A DNA stretch of 18,469 bases from Lachnospiraceae bacterium (GTDB taxonomy: Bacteria; Bacillota; Clostridia; Lachnospirales; Lachnospiraceae). This document shows, one piece after another, positions 7,282 to 15,002 of the stretch. Made by a program: the position numbers and the translations under genes. Where the stretch lies: the NCBI GenBank assembly GCA_009774375.1, contig VSNO01000091.1, forward strand, positions 1-18,469. Direction: 5' to 3'. Below the pieces are notes generated by a model. The model saw only the letters and a list, made by a program, of their open reading frames with translations, was not told where the DNA came from and ran no database searches. Each line of letters starts with the position of its first letter. The stretch's first letter is position 1.

Positions 7282-7358
7282 TGGCATGATAAAATCAGGA
7301 GAAAATCGAGTAGGGGAGTGTATATAAAAAGCACTGTCATGCGATAAGGGGGCTGAAA

Positions 7359-8882
7359 ATGGTCATGTCAAATACGAAGAAGAGGGAAAAAAAGTATTGT
7401 TTTCTGGAAAATATGTTCTGTTTTTTCCGGGAAATGTGTGTCAGGGAACCGGTGGCGGCTTTATCTGTGGCGCTGTACGGCGGAATCCTGTTCACCCAGA
7501 GCGCGGGCATCCTGATCCTGGTGGTGCTGCCCACGCTGACGGCATCTTTGCTGCAGAAACGAGCCAGGGCGTATGACAAAAAGATGCGGCATTTCGCGGA
7601 AGCCGCCAACCGGAAGATGGATTATGTGGCGCGGCTGACCGCCGATCTCAGGGCGGGCAAGGATATACGGATCTTTGATCTGTCAGGGTGGCTTTTGGGG
7701 ATCCTGAAAAAAGAGCGTAAGATCAGCGAGGGCTATGTCAAACGGTGGGAAAATGCCTATCTGGCGGCAAATTGTGTGGATTCCGTCCTGAATTTTGTGC
7801 GGGATGGCTGTGCGTATGTGTTCCTCATTGTCCGGATCGTGCGGGGAGAGATGGCTGTGTCCGATTTTGTCTGGTATATGGCGATGGTAGCGGGTGCCCA
7901 GCAGGCCTGTTCCCAGCTTCTGGCCTTGGGAGAACGGGTGGGACGGCTGAATCTGGATTACGGCAGGCTCCGGCAGTTTTTGGACAGCTGGGATGGGACA
8001 GCCTTTTCTGGGAAACGGCAATTACCAGATAAGGGGTCTTCGGATGAAAAGGAGTTTTCGGATAAAAAGAAGACACAGGGTGTACAGGCGGCAGAGATCA
8101 TTTTCCGGCATGTGAGCTTTGTCTATCCGGAGAGTCAGGACGCCACGTTAAGGGACATAAGCTTTACCATCCGTCCTGGGGAGAAGATTGCCCTGGTGGG
8201 ATTAAACGGCGCAGGAAAGACGACGCTGGTAAAGCTTTTGTGCGGGCTCTACCACCCTACGGAGGGTGAAATCCTGATAAACAGGCGGAATGTGAGGGAG
8301 TACGACAGGGAATCCTATTACAGGATGATCTCGGCAGTCTTTCAGAATGTGAAGCTGCTGCCCCTAAGTATCGCGCAGAATGTGGCTTCCGCGCCGGAGT
8401 CTGGCATGAACCAGGCGGGGATGGATCCAGAACGGGTAAGGTGGTGCCTGAAGCTGGCAGGACTCTGGGAAAAGGTGGAAAGCCTTCTGCGAAAGGAAAA
8501 CACTTCTCTGGGAAGGCGGGTCTGTGCCCGGGCGGTCGATCTGTCTGGCGGTGAAATGCAGAAGCTCTGGATGGCAAGGGCACTGTATAAGGAAGCGCCC
8601 ATCCTTGTTCTGGATGAACCGACTGCGGCGCTTGATCCGCTGGCTGAGCAGGAGGTTTATGAGAAATACCGGGAAATGTCCGCGGGAAGAACCTCCGTGT
8701 TCATATCCCACAGACTCTCCAGCACCAGTTTCTGTGACAGGATCTTTTTTATGGAAAAGGGACAGATCACGGAGGTGGGAAGCCATCAGGCGCTTCTTGA
8801 AAGGGGCGGCGCCTATGCGGAGCTGTATCAGATCCAGAGCCAGTATTACAGGGAGGAGGACGCAGAAATATGCGGGGAATAA
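7359..8882 (+). CDS. ABC half-exporter, ATP-binding/permease, with truncated membrane domain
   Basis: A protein of 507 residues; ATG 7359 has AAGGGGG at 7346-7352. The ATPase half is complete: Walker A GLNGAGKTT, Q-loop VFQNV, signature LSGGEMQKLWMARAL, Walker B ILVLDEPTAALD, H-loop FISHR. The membrane half is short. After an N-terminus typical of the family (about residues 1-30) it jumps to LYGGILFTQSAGILIL, which corresponds to the third helix region of relatives. It then continues normally through AGKDIRIFDLSGWL and VRDGCAYVFLIVRIV. Compared with its neighbour (624 residues, clear first two helices and an intracellular loop), roughly 115-125 residues are absent. A charged linker with repeated SDEKEFSDKKK-like units precedes the ATPase. 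It overlaps the next gene by 13 bases and should form a heterodimer with it, if it still folds. Confidence 0.85.
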   Translation: MVMSNTKKREKKYCFLENMFCFFREMCVREPVAALSVALYGGILFTQSAGILILVVLPTLTASLLQKRARAYDKKMRHFAEAANRKMDYVARLTADLRAGKDIRIFDLSGWLLGILKKERKISEGYVKRWENAYLAANCVDSVLNFVRDGCAYVFLIVRIVRGEMAVSDFVWYMAMVAGAQQACSQLLALGERVGRLNLDYGRLRQFLDSWDGTAFSGKRQLPDKGSSDEKEFSDKKKTQGVQAAEIIFRHVSFVYPESQDATLRDISFTIRPGEKIALVGLNGAGKTTLVKLLCGLYHPTEGEILINRRNVREYDRESYYRMISAVFQNVKLLPLSIAQNVASAPESGMNQAGMDPERVRWCLKLAGLWEKVESLLRKENTSLGRRVCARAVDLSGGEMQKLWMARALYKEAPILVLDEPTAALDPLAEQEVYEKYREMSAGRTSVFISHRLSSTSFCDRIFFMEKGQITEVGSHQALLERGGAYAELYQIQSQYYREEDAEICGE

Positions 8883-10744
8883 ACAATAAAGAATCAGAAT
8901 TTCAAAAGGATGCGCGCAGTCATTTGAGGGCTATGCGGCTTCTGTTGACCTACAGCCCGGAATGGTCCGTCATGGGGATCACACTCGTGATGGATGGCGT
9001 TTATCCATTTATCAGTATTTATGTCTCGGCCATGCTGCTTGACGCCCTGTATGAAAAAAGAACCCTTGAGGAAATGGTATTCTGGGCGCTTCTGGGAGCC
9101 GGGGCTGCACTATTGGTGAGCATGCTGCGGCATCTGACGGCAAAGTATAAAAATACTCTTTGGTGGGCAATGCGCTTCCGGGTGGAGGAACCCATGATGG
9201 AAAAGACCATGGGAATGGATTATGAACTGATGGAGGATGAAGAGGTGCAGAAGCTCCGGGCAAGGCAGGCGGAATACCGCAAGCACGGCGGGAGCGCTTT
9301 TGAGATCTTTATCTGGCAGATGGAGCTCTTTCTCACAGCCTGTCTGAAGCTGGTATTTGCCGTCGTAACGGTATGCACGCTGCCGGCAGTGTCCTCCCGG
9401 GGCGGGCGCATGGCCGCCGCTGCGACCGTGGTGGTGCTGTCGGCGGGGCTTGGTCTGATGCGGAGGACGGCACACCGTGTCAGCAGACGGGAGTACCAAA
9501 TCTGGCGGGACGACGCGGATAACGAGCGCCTGGACACGTTCATCATGTCGGAAGTGGTTCTGGATCCGGAAGCCGGAAAGGATATCCGCCTGTTTCATCA
9601 GCAGGAGCTGTTGATGGAATACGGCGAAAAGATGTGCGAAAACGGGAGGAAGGTATACAGAGAGATTTCCGGGATCCGGATGGGGCAGGGGTTTCTGCAG
9701 AGTCTCTGGGCGGCGGTGCTGGGTGCGGCCGCGTACCTCTACACGGGACTGCAGGCGTATGCGGGAGCGATCGCCCCGGGAAGCGTTGTGCGCTATGCCG
9801 GAGGCATCCAGCAGATGGTGCAGGCGGTCTCGGATCTCCTTTACAGCTGGGATTATCTGCACAACTACAGGGGAAGGATGGATGAGTTCTTTGCCTATCT
9901 GGACCTGCCGGAAAAAAAGAAAAAGGGAACGATCCCGGTGCAGAAGCGGCGGGATGGACGGTTTCTGATCGAATTTAAGAATGTTTCCTTCAAATATCCG
10001 GGAACGGATGTATGGGTGCTGAAAAACATGAATCTGCGCTTTGAGATCGGGGAGCGCGTGGCGCTGGTAGGCCCCAACGGCTCGGGCAAGACTACTTTTG
10101 TCAAGCTTCTCTGCCGTCTCTATGATCCCACGGAGGGAACGATCCTGATGAACGACGTGGATATCCGGAAATACCGGTATGGGGAGTACATGCGGCTGTT
10201 TTCCGTCGTCTTTCAGGATTTTCAGGTTTTTTCGCTGAAGATGGGAGAGTATATCGCAGGAAATGAGAAGGCGGACCGGCAGAAGGCGCTGGAGGCGGCA
10301 GTCAGGGCAGGGCTCGGGGAGCTGCTGTCCAGGATGCCGGATGGGCTGGATACCGTGATCGGGCGGGATTTTTCAGAAAATGGCTTTGTGATCTCCGGCG
10401 GGGAAGCGCAGAAGCTTGCCATGGCGCGTGCCATTTATAAGGACGCCCCATTCGTGATCCTGGACGAACCGACTGCAGCCCTTGATCCGGTGACGGAGAA
10501 TGAGGTCTATACCAGATTCCATGAGATCATAGGAAACAAGACGGCTCTTTTCATATCCCACAGGCTTTCAGCCTGCCGGTTTGCCGGGGAGATCCTGGTG
10601 TTTGAGGACGGGGATATCGTTCAGCGGGGAAGTCATGACGTGCTGTGCGGACAGGAGGGGCTCTACCGGAGGATGTGGGAGGCGCAGGCGAAGTATTATA
10701 ACATTACTCATTTGCAGGAAACGGGCGTATGTGGTACGATATAG
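8870..10744 (+). CDS. ABC half-exporter, ATP-binding/permease (heterodimer partner)
   Basis: A protein of 624 residues, the usual length for a type IV ABC half-exporter. The membrane domain occupies about residues 20-340, with helices near 28-58, 65-85, 155-172, 178-196, 265-292 and 300-325. The intracellular loop MGMDYELMEDEEVQKLRAR is followed later by AGKDIRLFHQQELLMEYG, both family hallmarks. The ATPase domain has Walker A GPNGSGKTT, Q-loop VVFQDFQVF, signature ISGGEAQKLAMARAI (Ile in place of Leu), Walker B FVILDEPTAALD and H-loop FISHRL. The start codon lies within the end of the previous gene behind AGGGAGGAGG. With a LytTR/GHKL pair just downstream, the exporter probably handles a peptide, either as the exported signal or as the toxic load, but no precursor gene is visible. 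Confidence 0.9.
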   Translation: MRGINNKESEFQKDARSHLRAMRLLLTYSPEWSVMGITLVMDGVYPFISIYVSAMLLDALYEKRTLEEMVFWALLGAGAALLVSMLRHLTAKYKNTLWWAMRFRVEEPMMEKTMGMDYELMEDEEVQKLRARQAEYRKHGGSAFEIFIWQMELFLTACLKLVFAVVTVCTLPAVSSRGGRMAAAATVVVLSAGLGLMRRTAHRVSRREYQIWRDDADNERLDTFIMSEVVLDPEAGKDIRLFHQQELLMEYGEKMCENGRKVYREISGIRMGQGFLQSLWAAVLGAAAYLYTGLQAYAGAIAPGSVVRYAGGIQQMVQAVSDLLYSWDYLHNYRGRMDEFFAYLDLPEKKKKGTIPVQKRRDGRFLIEFKNVSFKYPGTDVWVLKNMNLRFEIGERVALVGPNGSGKTTFVKLLCRLYDPTEGTILMNDVDIRKYRYGEYMRLFSVVFQDFQVFSLKMGEYIAGNEKADRQKALEAAVRAGLGELLSRMPDGLDTVIGRDFSENGFVISGGEAQKLAMARAIYKDAPFVILDEPTAALDPVTENEVYTRFHEIIGNKTALFISHRLSACRFAGEILVFEDGDIVQRGSHDVLCGQEGLYRRMWEAQAKYYNITHLQETGVCGTI

Positions 10745-10775
10745 GAAGTCAGGCGTAAACGGAGGATATGGGGAA

Positions 10776-11498
10776 ATGAAGCCTTTGCGGATCGCGGTCT
10801 GTGATGACGAGCAGGCAGAGTGCGAGCTTATGGAAAAGTACATCAGGGAGTGGGCAGCCTGCAGGGCGTATCAGGCGCTTGTCTTATCTTTTTCCGGCGG
10901 GGAAGCGCTGCTGCAGGCTTTTTTCCAGAAGGGCTTCGACCTGGTGCTTCTCGACATTCAGATGCAGGGAACGGACGGTATGAGTGCCGCCAGAAGGATC
11001 CGTGCAGCAGACCCCGATGCAGGAATCTTTTTTGTCACGGGGTATGAGGATTATCTGGCGGAGGGCTATGAAGTGGAGGCATTCCGGTATCTGTTAAAGC
11101 CCCTGCGGCGGGAAAAGCTGTGGGAGGCGCTGGATCTTTTTCTGATCCGGAGGATGAGAGATCAGCGATACTGGACAGTGGAGACGCCGGAAGGCCAAAA
11201 GAGGGTGGCGCTCACAGAGATCCTGTATCTGGAATCCTTCGGACATACCTGTCTGATGCATACGCTGGAAGAGTGCTTTCTGGTAAAGAAAGGCATATCG
11301 GAGATTGAAAAAGAACTGGAGATCCTGGGGCTTTCGGTGTTCCGCACCCACCGCTCCTATCTGGTGAATCTGGCGCAGGTCACCGCGGTCGGACGGGACA
11401 GGGCGACCCTTGCAGGGGGCAGCGAGGTCCCTGTGAGCAGGACACAGTACCAGGGGCTGAACCGCGCGTTTATCCGCCAGTTCCGCAGGGAGGGATAG
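10776..11498 (+). CDS. LytTR-family response regulator
   Basis: A protein of 240 residues. I choose the ATG at 10776 (GGAGG at 10761-10765); the longer open frame back to 10581 lies inside the exporter gene. The receiver domain (residues 1-125) has the acidic pair D10/D11, the phospho-acceptor D60 in FDLVLLDIQMQG, a Thr in FFVTGYEDY and the Lys in YLLKPL. A LytTR DNA-binding domain follows (about residues 140-236), with ILYLESFGHTCLMHT and FRTHRSYLVNLAQV. Family knowledge: AgrA/LytR-type regulators bind pairs of direct repeats and control peptide-signalling, bacteriocin or wall genes. It is co-oriented with the exporters and sits 31 bases after them; the cognate kinase follows. Confidence 0.92.
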   Translation: MKPLRIAVCDDEQAECELMEKYIREWAACRAYQALVLSFSGGEALLQAFFQKGFDLVLLDIQMQGTDGMSAARRIRAADPDAGIFFVTGYEDYLAEGYEVEAFRYLLKPLRREKLWEALDLFLIRRMRDQRYWTVETPEGQKRVALTEILYLESFGHTCLMHTLEECFLVKKGISEIEKELEILGLSVFRTHRSYLVNLAQVTAVGRDRATLAGGSEVPVSRTQYQGLNRAFIRQFRREG

Positions 11499-11550
11499 CT
11501 GTTTTTCCTGCCTGGTCTGGAGACTGCGCTGTGCTGAAAGGATATGAACT

Positions 11551-12270
11551 ATGCTGACTCTTTTTCTCGTCCTGCTGCTGCTCTCAGGGCTTGCAGCGGC
11601 TTTTGTGTGGATTCCCCGCCTGATCGACAGGCGGACGGAAAGCTTCCAGAGCGATCTGGTAAACCGTCATTATGAGGAAGTGGAAACGATGTACCGCACC
11701 ATGCGGGCATGGCGCCATGATTACCACAACCACATCCAGGCGGCAGGCTCGTACCTGGAACTGGGAAAATATGAGGAACTGGCGGTGTATCTCAAAGAGC
11801 TTGACGAGAGCCTCTATGAGATCGACCAGATCATAAAGACAGGAAATCTCATGGCGGATGCGATCTTGAACAGCAAGCTGTCCCTGATGCGCGAATACCA
11901 GATCCGGACAGAGGTGACAGCCCATGTGCCGGCGCAGATGAGGATCACGGATACGGAGCTGTGCGTACTCCTGGGAAACCTGCTGGACAACGCCATTGAG
12001 GCATGTCAGAGGGTTTCGGAGGAGGAGGGGCGTTTTATCAGGATCTATATGGACACCCTGCAGGAACAGTTCTACATCTCCGTCATGAACGGGATGCAGG
12101 GAAGAGCTGTGAGGTACGGGGAGCTGTTTCAGAGCACCAAGCGCGGGGCGGGGGTTCACGGCTTTGGACTGCAGAGAGTAGACCGGATCGTTCGGAAGTA
12201 CGGCGGCTTTCTGGACCGCCAGTCGGAGGACGGCGTGTTTGCCACGGAGGTTCTTCTGCCGATCCGGTGA
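11551..12270 (+). CDS. GHKL-domain sensor histidine kinase (single membrane helix)
   Basis: A protein of 239 residues with one N-terminal membrane helix (about residues 2-21). A short coiled segment leads to the phospho-acceptor box MRAWRHDYHNHI (H56 the likely phosphorylated His). The ATP-binding part shows the N-box LGNLLDNAIEAC (about 141-152) and a G-box GVHGFGLQRVDRIVRKYGG. This is the AgrC/ComD-type GHKL group, but it lacks the usual five to six membrane helices. Short versions with one helix are common in Clostridia and cannot bind peptide the way AgrC does. They may sense through a partner, here perhaps the ABC exporter. The ATG at 11551 has GAAAGGA upstream. It forms the two-component pair with the LytTR protein before it. 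Confidence 0.9.
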   Translation: MLTLFLVLLLLSGLAAAFVWIPRLIDRRTESFQSDLVNRHYEEVETMYRTMRAWRHDYHNHIQAAGSYLELGKYEELAVYLKELDESLYEIDQIIKTGNLMADAILNSKLSLMREYQIRTEVTAHVPAQMRITDTELCVLLGNLLDNAIEACQRVSEEEGRFIRIYMDTLQEQFYISVMNGMQGRAVRYGELFQSTKRGAGVHGFGLQRVDRIVRKYGGFLDRQSEDGVFATEVLLPIR

Positions 12271-12367
12271 AACCTGGCATGGCGCATGAGGCGGCAACTG
12301 AGTTCAGTGTGGCGCATTTTCCAGTGTTTATTCTGAAAGACTCGTGGTAGAATGGTATATGATAGGA

Positions 12368-12815
12368 ATGAATGTGAATGGATCAGGAGGAAATATCGCA
12401 CAGTTGTTGTATGGACTGCGGGACAATGCGTATGATAAATCAATTTTTAAGCTGGTATTACGGGGAGCAGTATGATCTGTCCGACGTATCTGAGGGAACG
12501 TTGAAGGGGTTGATATTGAATCTGCTGATCAACATGCCGATGGAAAAAACAAAACATTGCTGGCGATCGATGAGCCAGAGATGAATCTGCACCCTGCATG
12601 GCAAAAAGTGGTTGGCAATTGGATACAGACGGCGGATACATTTTATCAGTGCTTTATCAGCACGCATTCTCCAGACTTTCTGGATGTTTTTACAGAGAAC
12701 CATGGTAGAACGGATAGCATGTTTTTTGACATGCGGTTATACAGAAGCTGACAAGTTGTCGCGGAAAAGTGTCGAAAGTATTTTGAAATCCGGTATGCGG
12801 AGTTATAGAGCGTGT
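12368..12815 (+). pseudogene. AAA-family ATPase (RecF/AAA_21-like), broken C-terminal remnant
   Basis: Pieces of one protein are spread over two frames. From 12368: SGGNIAQLLYGLRDNAYD... up to LRGAV and a stop near 12472. In the next frame: YDLSDVSEGTLKGLILNLL to about 12543. Then, back in the first frame: LLAIDEPEMNLHPAWQKVV and CFISTHSPDFLDVF to 12751. DEPEMNLHPAW is the Walker B/D-loop and STHSP the switch histidine of ABC-like AAA ATPases (OLD/RecF type). The switch at 12544-12549 is explained by one missing A in a six-A run; the earlier one needs a different small indel. The Walker A part is entirely missing. A fading match (EADKLSRKSVESIL) continues to about 12815. It is a decayed defence- or repair-type ATPase. 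Confidence 0.7.
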
Positions 12816-12832
12816 ACGCGGAAGGAGGATCA

Positions 12833-12982
12833 GTGCAAAAAGGCAGGATCGCCGGAAAGGTCATGTCGGCGAGGCAGGCATGGGGTATGTCATTAAAAAG
12901 ACTTGATGTGAATGTTTGTGCTCCTGTGCCGCCTTGCTCAGTATTTAATGAAACAAAAGGTTCAGAAACTATGAAAAATTGA
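12833..12982 (+). CDS. Possible small protein, 49 residues, unknown
   Basis: A GTG at 12833 lies 4 bases after AAGGAGG (12822-12828), giving 49 residues rich in basic residues in the first half and ending in NVCAPVPPCSVFNETKG... before TGA at 12980-12982. It has two cysteines four residues apart and no recognised domain. It follows the dead ATPase and may simply be a tail of decayed DNA. The good ribosome site is the main reason to list it. Confidence 0.25.
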   Translation: MQKGRIAGKVMSARQAWGMSLKRLDVNVCAPVPPCSVFNETKGSETMKN

Positions 12983-13109
12983 ATGGGAAGATGAAAGTGA
13001 TAATTATCATTCAGGTTGGGTACAAAATTATAAATTGCTATATTTAAATAACAGACGCATATTCGAGAAATCAATGTGTGATATTAACATATGAAAGGCA
13101 GAGTCAATT

Positions 13110-14198
13110 ATGAATGAACCAGTTAAAACTGAAAATACTGATATCATGAGTATCTATCAAAGATCAGAAAACATATTGTCAGATATCCAAAACATTACAG
13201 AAACTTCCCAACGGCAAGCCTACCATGCAGTAGACACAATCCTGTCGCAAAGAAACTGGCTGATTGGATATCGGATTGCGGAGGAAGAAATTGATGGTTC
13301 AGACCGCGCTGAATATGGTGCAAATATCGTAAAAAAGTTATCCAAAGAGCTAACCGCAAAGTATGGAAAAGGTTATGACCGCAGTAATCTTTATCATTGT
13401 TTGCGCTTTTACAAAGAATTTCCCCAGATTGTCGACACAGCGTGTCGACAATCCCATATACGGCTTTCATGGTCTCATTATCGTGCATTATTGCAGGTGC
13501 CAGATTCCGCTGCCCGTAGTTGGTATGAGAATGAGGCATATGAGCAGACATGGAGCGTCCGTACATTACAGCGCAATATCAACACGCAATATTACTACCG
13601 TATCCTGCAGTCCCAACATAAAGAACTGGTGGAACAGGAAATGCTTGAAAAGACTTCCGATTTCCAGAATGACAAGTTAGAGTTTATCAGAAATCCTGTC
13701 ATAGCGGAATTTCTCGGGTTATCGTCCAACACGGATTTCACGGAGACGGAATTGGAAACCGGCATTATTTCCAATATCCAGAAATTTCTGATGGAAATGG
13801 GAAAAGGATATGCCTTTGTAGCCCGTCAGCAGCATATCAGGACGGAGAAAGAGGATTATTTTATTGACCTTGTATTTTACAATTACATTTTGAAGTGTTT
13901 TGTACTGATTGATTTGAAAACGGGCAAGATAACGCATCAGGATGTAGGGCAGATGGATATGTATATCCGCATGTACGATGAATTAAAGAAGGGTGCGGAC
14001 GATAATCCGACATTAGGTATCGTACTCTGTACGGAAACGGATGCAGATATCGCAAGGTATTCCGTCCTTCATGGCAATGAGCAGTTGTTTGCGTCAAAAT
14101 ATAAATTGTATTTGCCGACAGAAGAAGAGCTGCGAAAAGAAATCGAAACGCAAAAAACCATGTATTTTTTACAGCAAAAAGAAAAGCAGAGTGAGTAA
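13110..14198 (+). CDS. PDDEXK nuclease-domain protein, DUF1016/YhcG family
   Basis: A complete protein of 362 residues. The N-terminal DUF1016 domain (about residues 25-175) contains NWLIGYRIAEEE, YGKGYDRSNLYHCLRFY and LSWSHYRALLQV. The C-terminal part (about 200-345) is a PD-(D/E)XK nuclease-like fold, with an early Glu in the TELETGIISNIQKFL helix, the Asp in DYFIDLVFYN, the DLK of FVLIDLKTGK and a following Gln/Asp helix. All expected acidic/Lys residues are present, so nuclease activity is possible. Family knowledge: DUF1016 genes commonly lie inside type I restriction-modification loci, and a broken hsdR follows here 58 bases downstream. The biochemical role of the family is not settled. 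A weak promoter (TTGGGT 13015-13020, 18 bases, TATATT 13039-13044) may drive it. Confidence 0.88.
   Translation: MNEPVKTENTDIMSIYQRSENILSDIQNITETSQRQAYHAVDTILSQRNWLIGYRIAEEEIDGSDRAEYGANIVKKLSKELTAKYGKGYDRSNLYHCLRFYKEFPQIVDTACRQSHIRLSWSHYRALLQVPDSAARSWYENEAYEQTWSVRTLQRNINTQYYYRILQSQHKELVEQEMLEKTSDFQNDKLEFIRNPVIAEFLGLSSNTDFTETELETGIISNIQKFLMEMGKGYAFVARQQHIRTEKEDYFIDLVFYNYILKCFVLIDLKTGKITHQDVGQMDMYIRMYDELKKGADDNPTLGIVLCTETDADIARYSVLHGNEQLFASKYKLYLPTEEELRKEIETQKTMYFLQQKEKQSE
13428..13452. repeat. 11-bp perfect inverted repeat inside the DUF1016 gene
   Basis: ATTGTCGACAC (13428-13438) and GTGTCGACAAT (13442-13452) flank only 3 bases (AGC), forming a near-continuous 25-base palindrome with two SalI-like GTCGAC cores. 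It encodes the short variable stretch (IVDTACRQS) just before the conserved LSWSHYR motif. It is far stronger than expected by chance in coding DNA. Confidence 0.85.
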
Positions 14199-14255
14199 AT
14201 ACACATTGCAGGAAAATTGTTGAAGAGCAAAAGGTACATTGAGGAGGATCGATTC

Positions 14256-14570
14256 ATGTCAGATTTTGATGTAAAGGAAAAACGTTTTGAACAGGATATA
14301 GAAGAATATCTTATTGCCGAGGGAGGCTATGAAAAAGGAGATCCGCGTAAATTTGATCGTAAACTGGCATTGGATACGGAAACCTTTTTACGATATATCA
14401 GTTTGATCATGTAGATGGCATGGTGCAGAAAATTGAGAAGAATGTGCAGCAGCTAAAGTCTGCCATCAATGATGGGGTTCCGATTATCATTATCATATTG
14501 CAAAAATTTCCAGTGATTTATAAAGAGGTAAAATCCGGCAGCAGGCGGTTTGCGGTCATTGTGGACGAGT
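14256..14570 (+). pseudogene. hsdR: Type I restriction endonuclease R subunit (HsdR), 5' part with internal deletion
   Basis: ATG 14256 has GAGGAGG at 14241-14247. The first piece reads FEQDIEEYLIAEGGY, KGDPRKFDRKLALDTETFL and ends in a stop at 14412-14414: the normal HsdR N-terminus. In another frame from 14399, QFDHVDGMVQKIEKN..., VPIIIIILQKFPVIY and FAVIVDE follow, which belong to the helicase part of HsdR; VDE is the start of its Walker B-type VDEAH box. About 250-300 residues, including the PD-(D/E)XK nuclease and Walker A, are missing between the pieces, and everything after VDE is unrelated. The gene is dead. Together with the intact DUF1016 gene it marks a former type I restriction locus; no hsdM or hsdS is visible. 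Confidence 0.78.
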
Positions 14571-14571
14571 A

Positions 14572-14703
14572 TGGCATAATAGGACAAGTCAAGAGAAGAC
14601 CGATTTTAAAGGCTTCCTGACCAAGTCCTATTTTTTTGACCTGCTGGAAGAGGGGGTGAGATGTAAGGACGACGCCGAATTTACAATCGAATACCTGCAC
14701 TGA
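14572..14703 (+). other. Unidentified coding scrap
   Basis: An open frame reads KGFLTKSYFFDLLEEGV, then CKDDAEFTIEYLH and a TGA at 14701-14703. The codon pattern looks protein-like but I do not recognise the family, and the frame has no start. It joins directly onto the HsdR fragment after VDE, so this is a junction between two unrelated pieces of decayed DNA. Confidence 0.3.
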
Positions 14704-14792
14704 GGAGGCAGAGGGGATTCCAGGCTCCGATCGGACGAAGTATGCCTTTATGAGAGTGGCGTGGTGTTATTTTTGAGAAATAGGACTTTGAT

Positions 14793-15002
14793 TTGCGGGA
14801 GAAATCTGCTCCCGGACGAATCAAGGTTCTCTCCTTTTTACCGGAGAAGCAGTTGATTGAGATGTGCACGCAGATGATGTGTTATGCGTTGGGTATATTG
14901 GAACTGTTCGACGGTCTGTATGACATAAATGAGATCAACATGACCATATTTCAGCCGAGGCGCGAGAAATGGGAATGGGGATTCCCTTTGTCATTACATT
15001 AA
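14793..15002 (+). pseudogene. Phage-type DUF2800-like fragment
   Basis: The frame contains QMMCYALGILELFDGLYD followed by INEINMTIFQPRRE. This resembles the conserved core of the phage-associated DUF2800 family (nuclease-like proteins with a 'YALGa...YDi...vxMTIxQPRxdN' pattern), covering roughly 14850-14970. Less than a quarter of the family length is present and there is no ribosome site. After QPRRE the likeness ends. It suggests that prophage DNA once lay here. Confidence 0.45.

Noticed and set aside
9110..9862. Long minus-strand open frame of 250 codons inside the second exporter gene
   Set aside because: It is antisense to strong ABC exporter motifs, has a His/Pro/Arg-rich composition typical of shadow frames in GC-rich genes, and lacks a ribosome site.
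11584..12297. Minus-strand 237-codon frame opposite the GHKL kinase
   Set aside because: It is a shadow of the kinase coding strand; no recognisable domain.
12998..13009. TGATAATTATCA palindrome upstream of the DUF1016 gene, resembling a Fur/PerR box
   Set aside because: It lacks the central base of the 7-1-7 arrangement and there is no iron or oxidative-stress gene nearby; a 12-bp AT-rich palindrome is common by chance.
14420..14620. FAVIVDEYGIIGQV read as a CBS/TlyC-type 'VDEYG' motif
   Set aside because: The preceding IIIIILQKFPVIY and QFDHVDGMVQKIEKN fix it as HsdR; the residues after VDE are past a junction, so the likeness is accidental.
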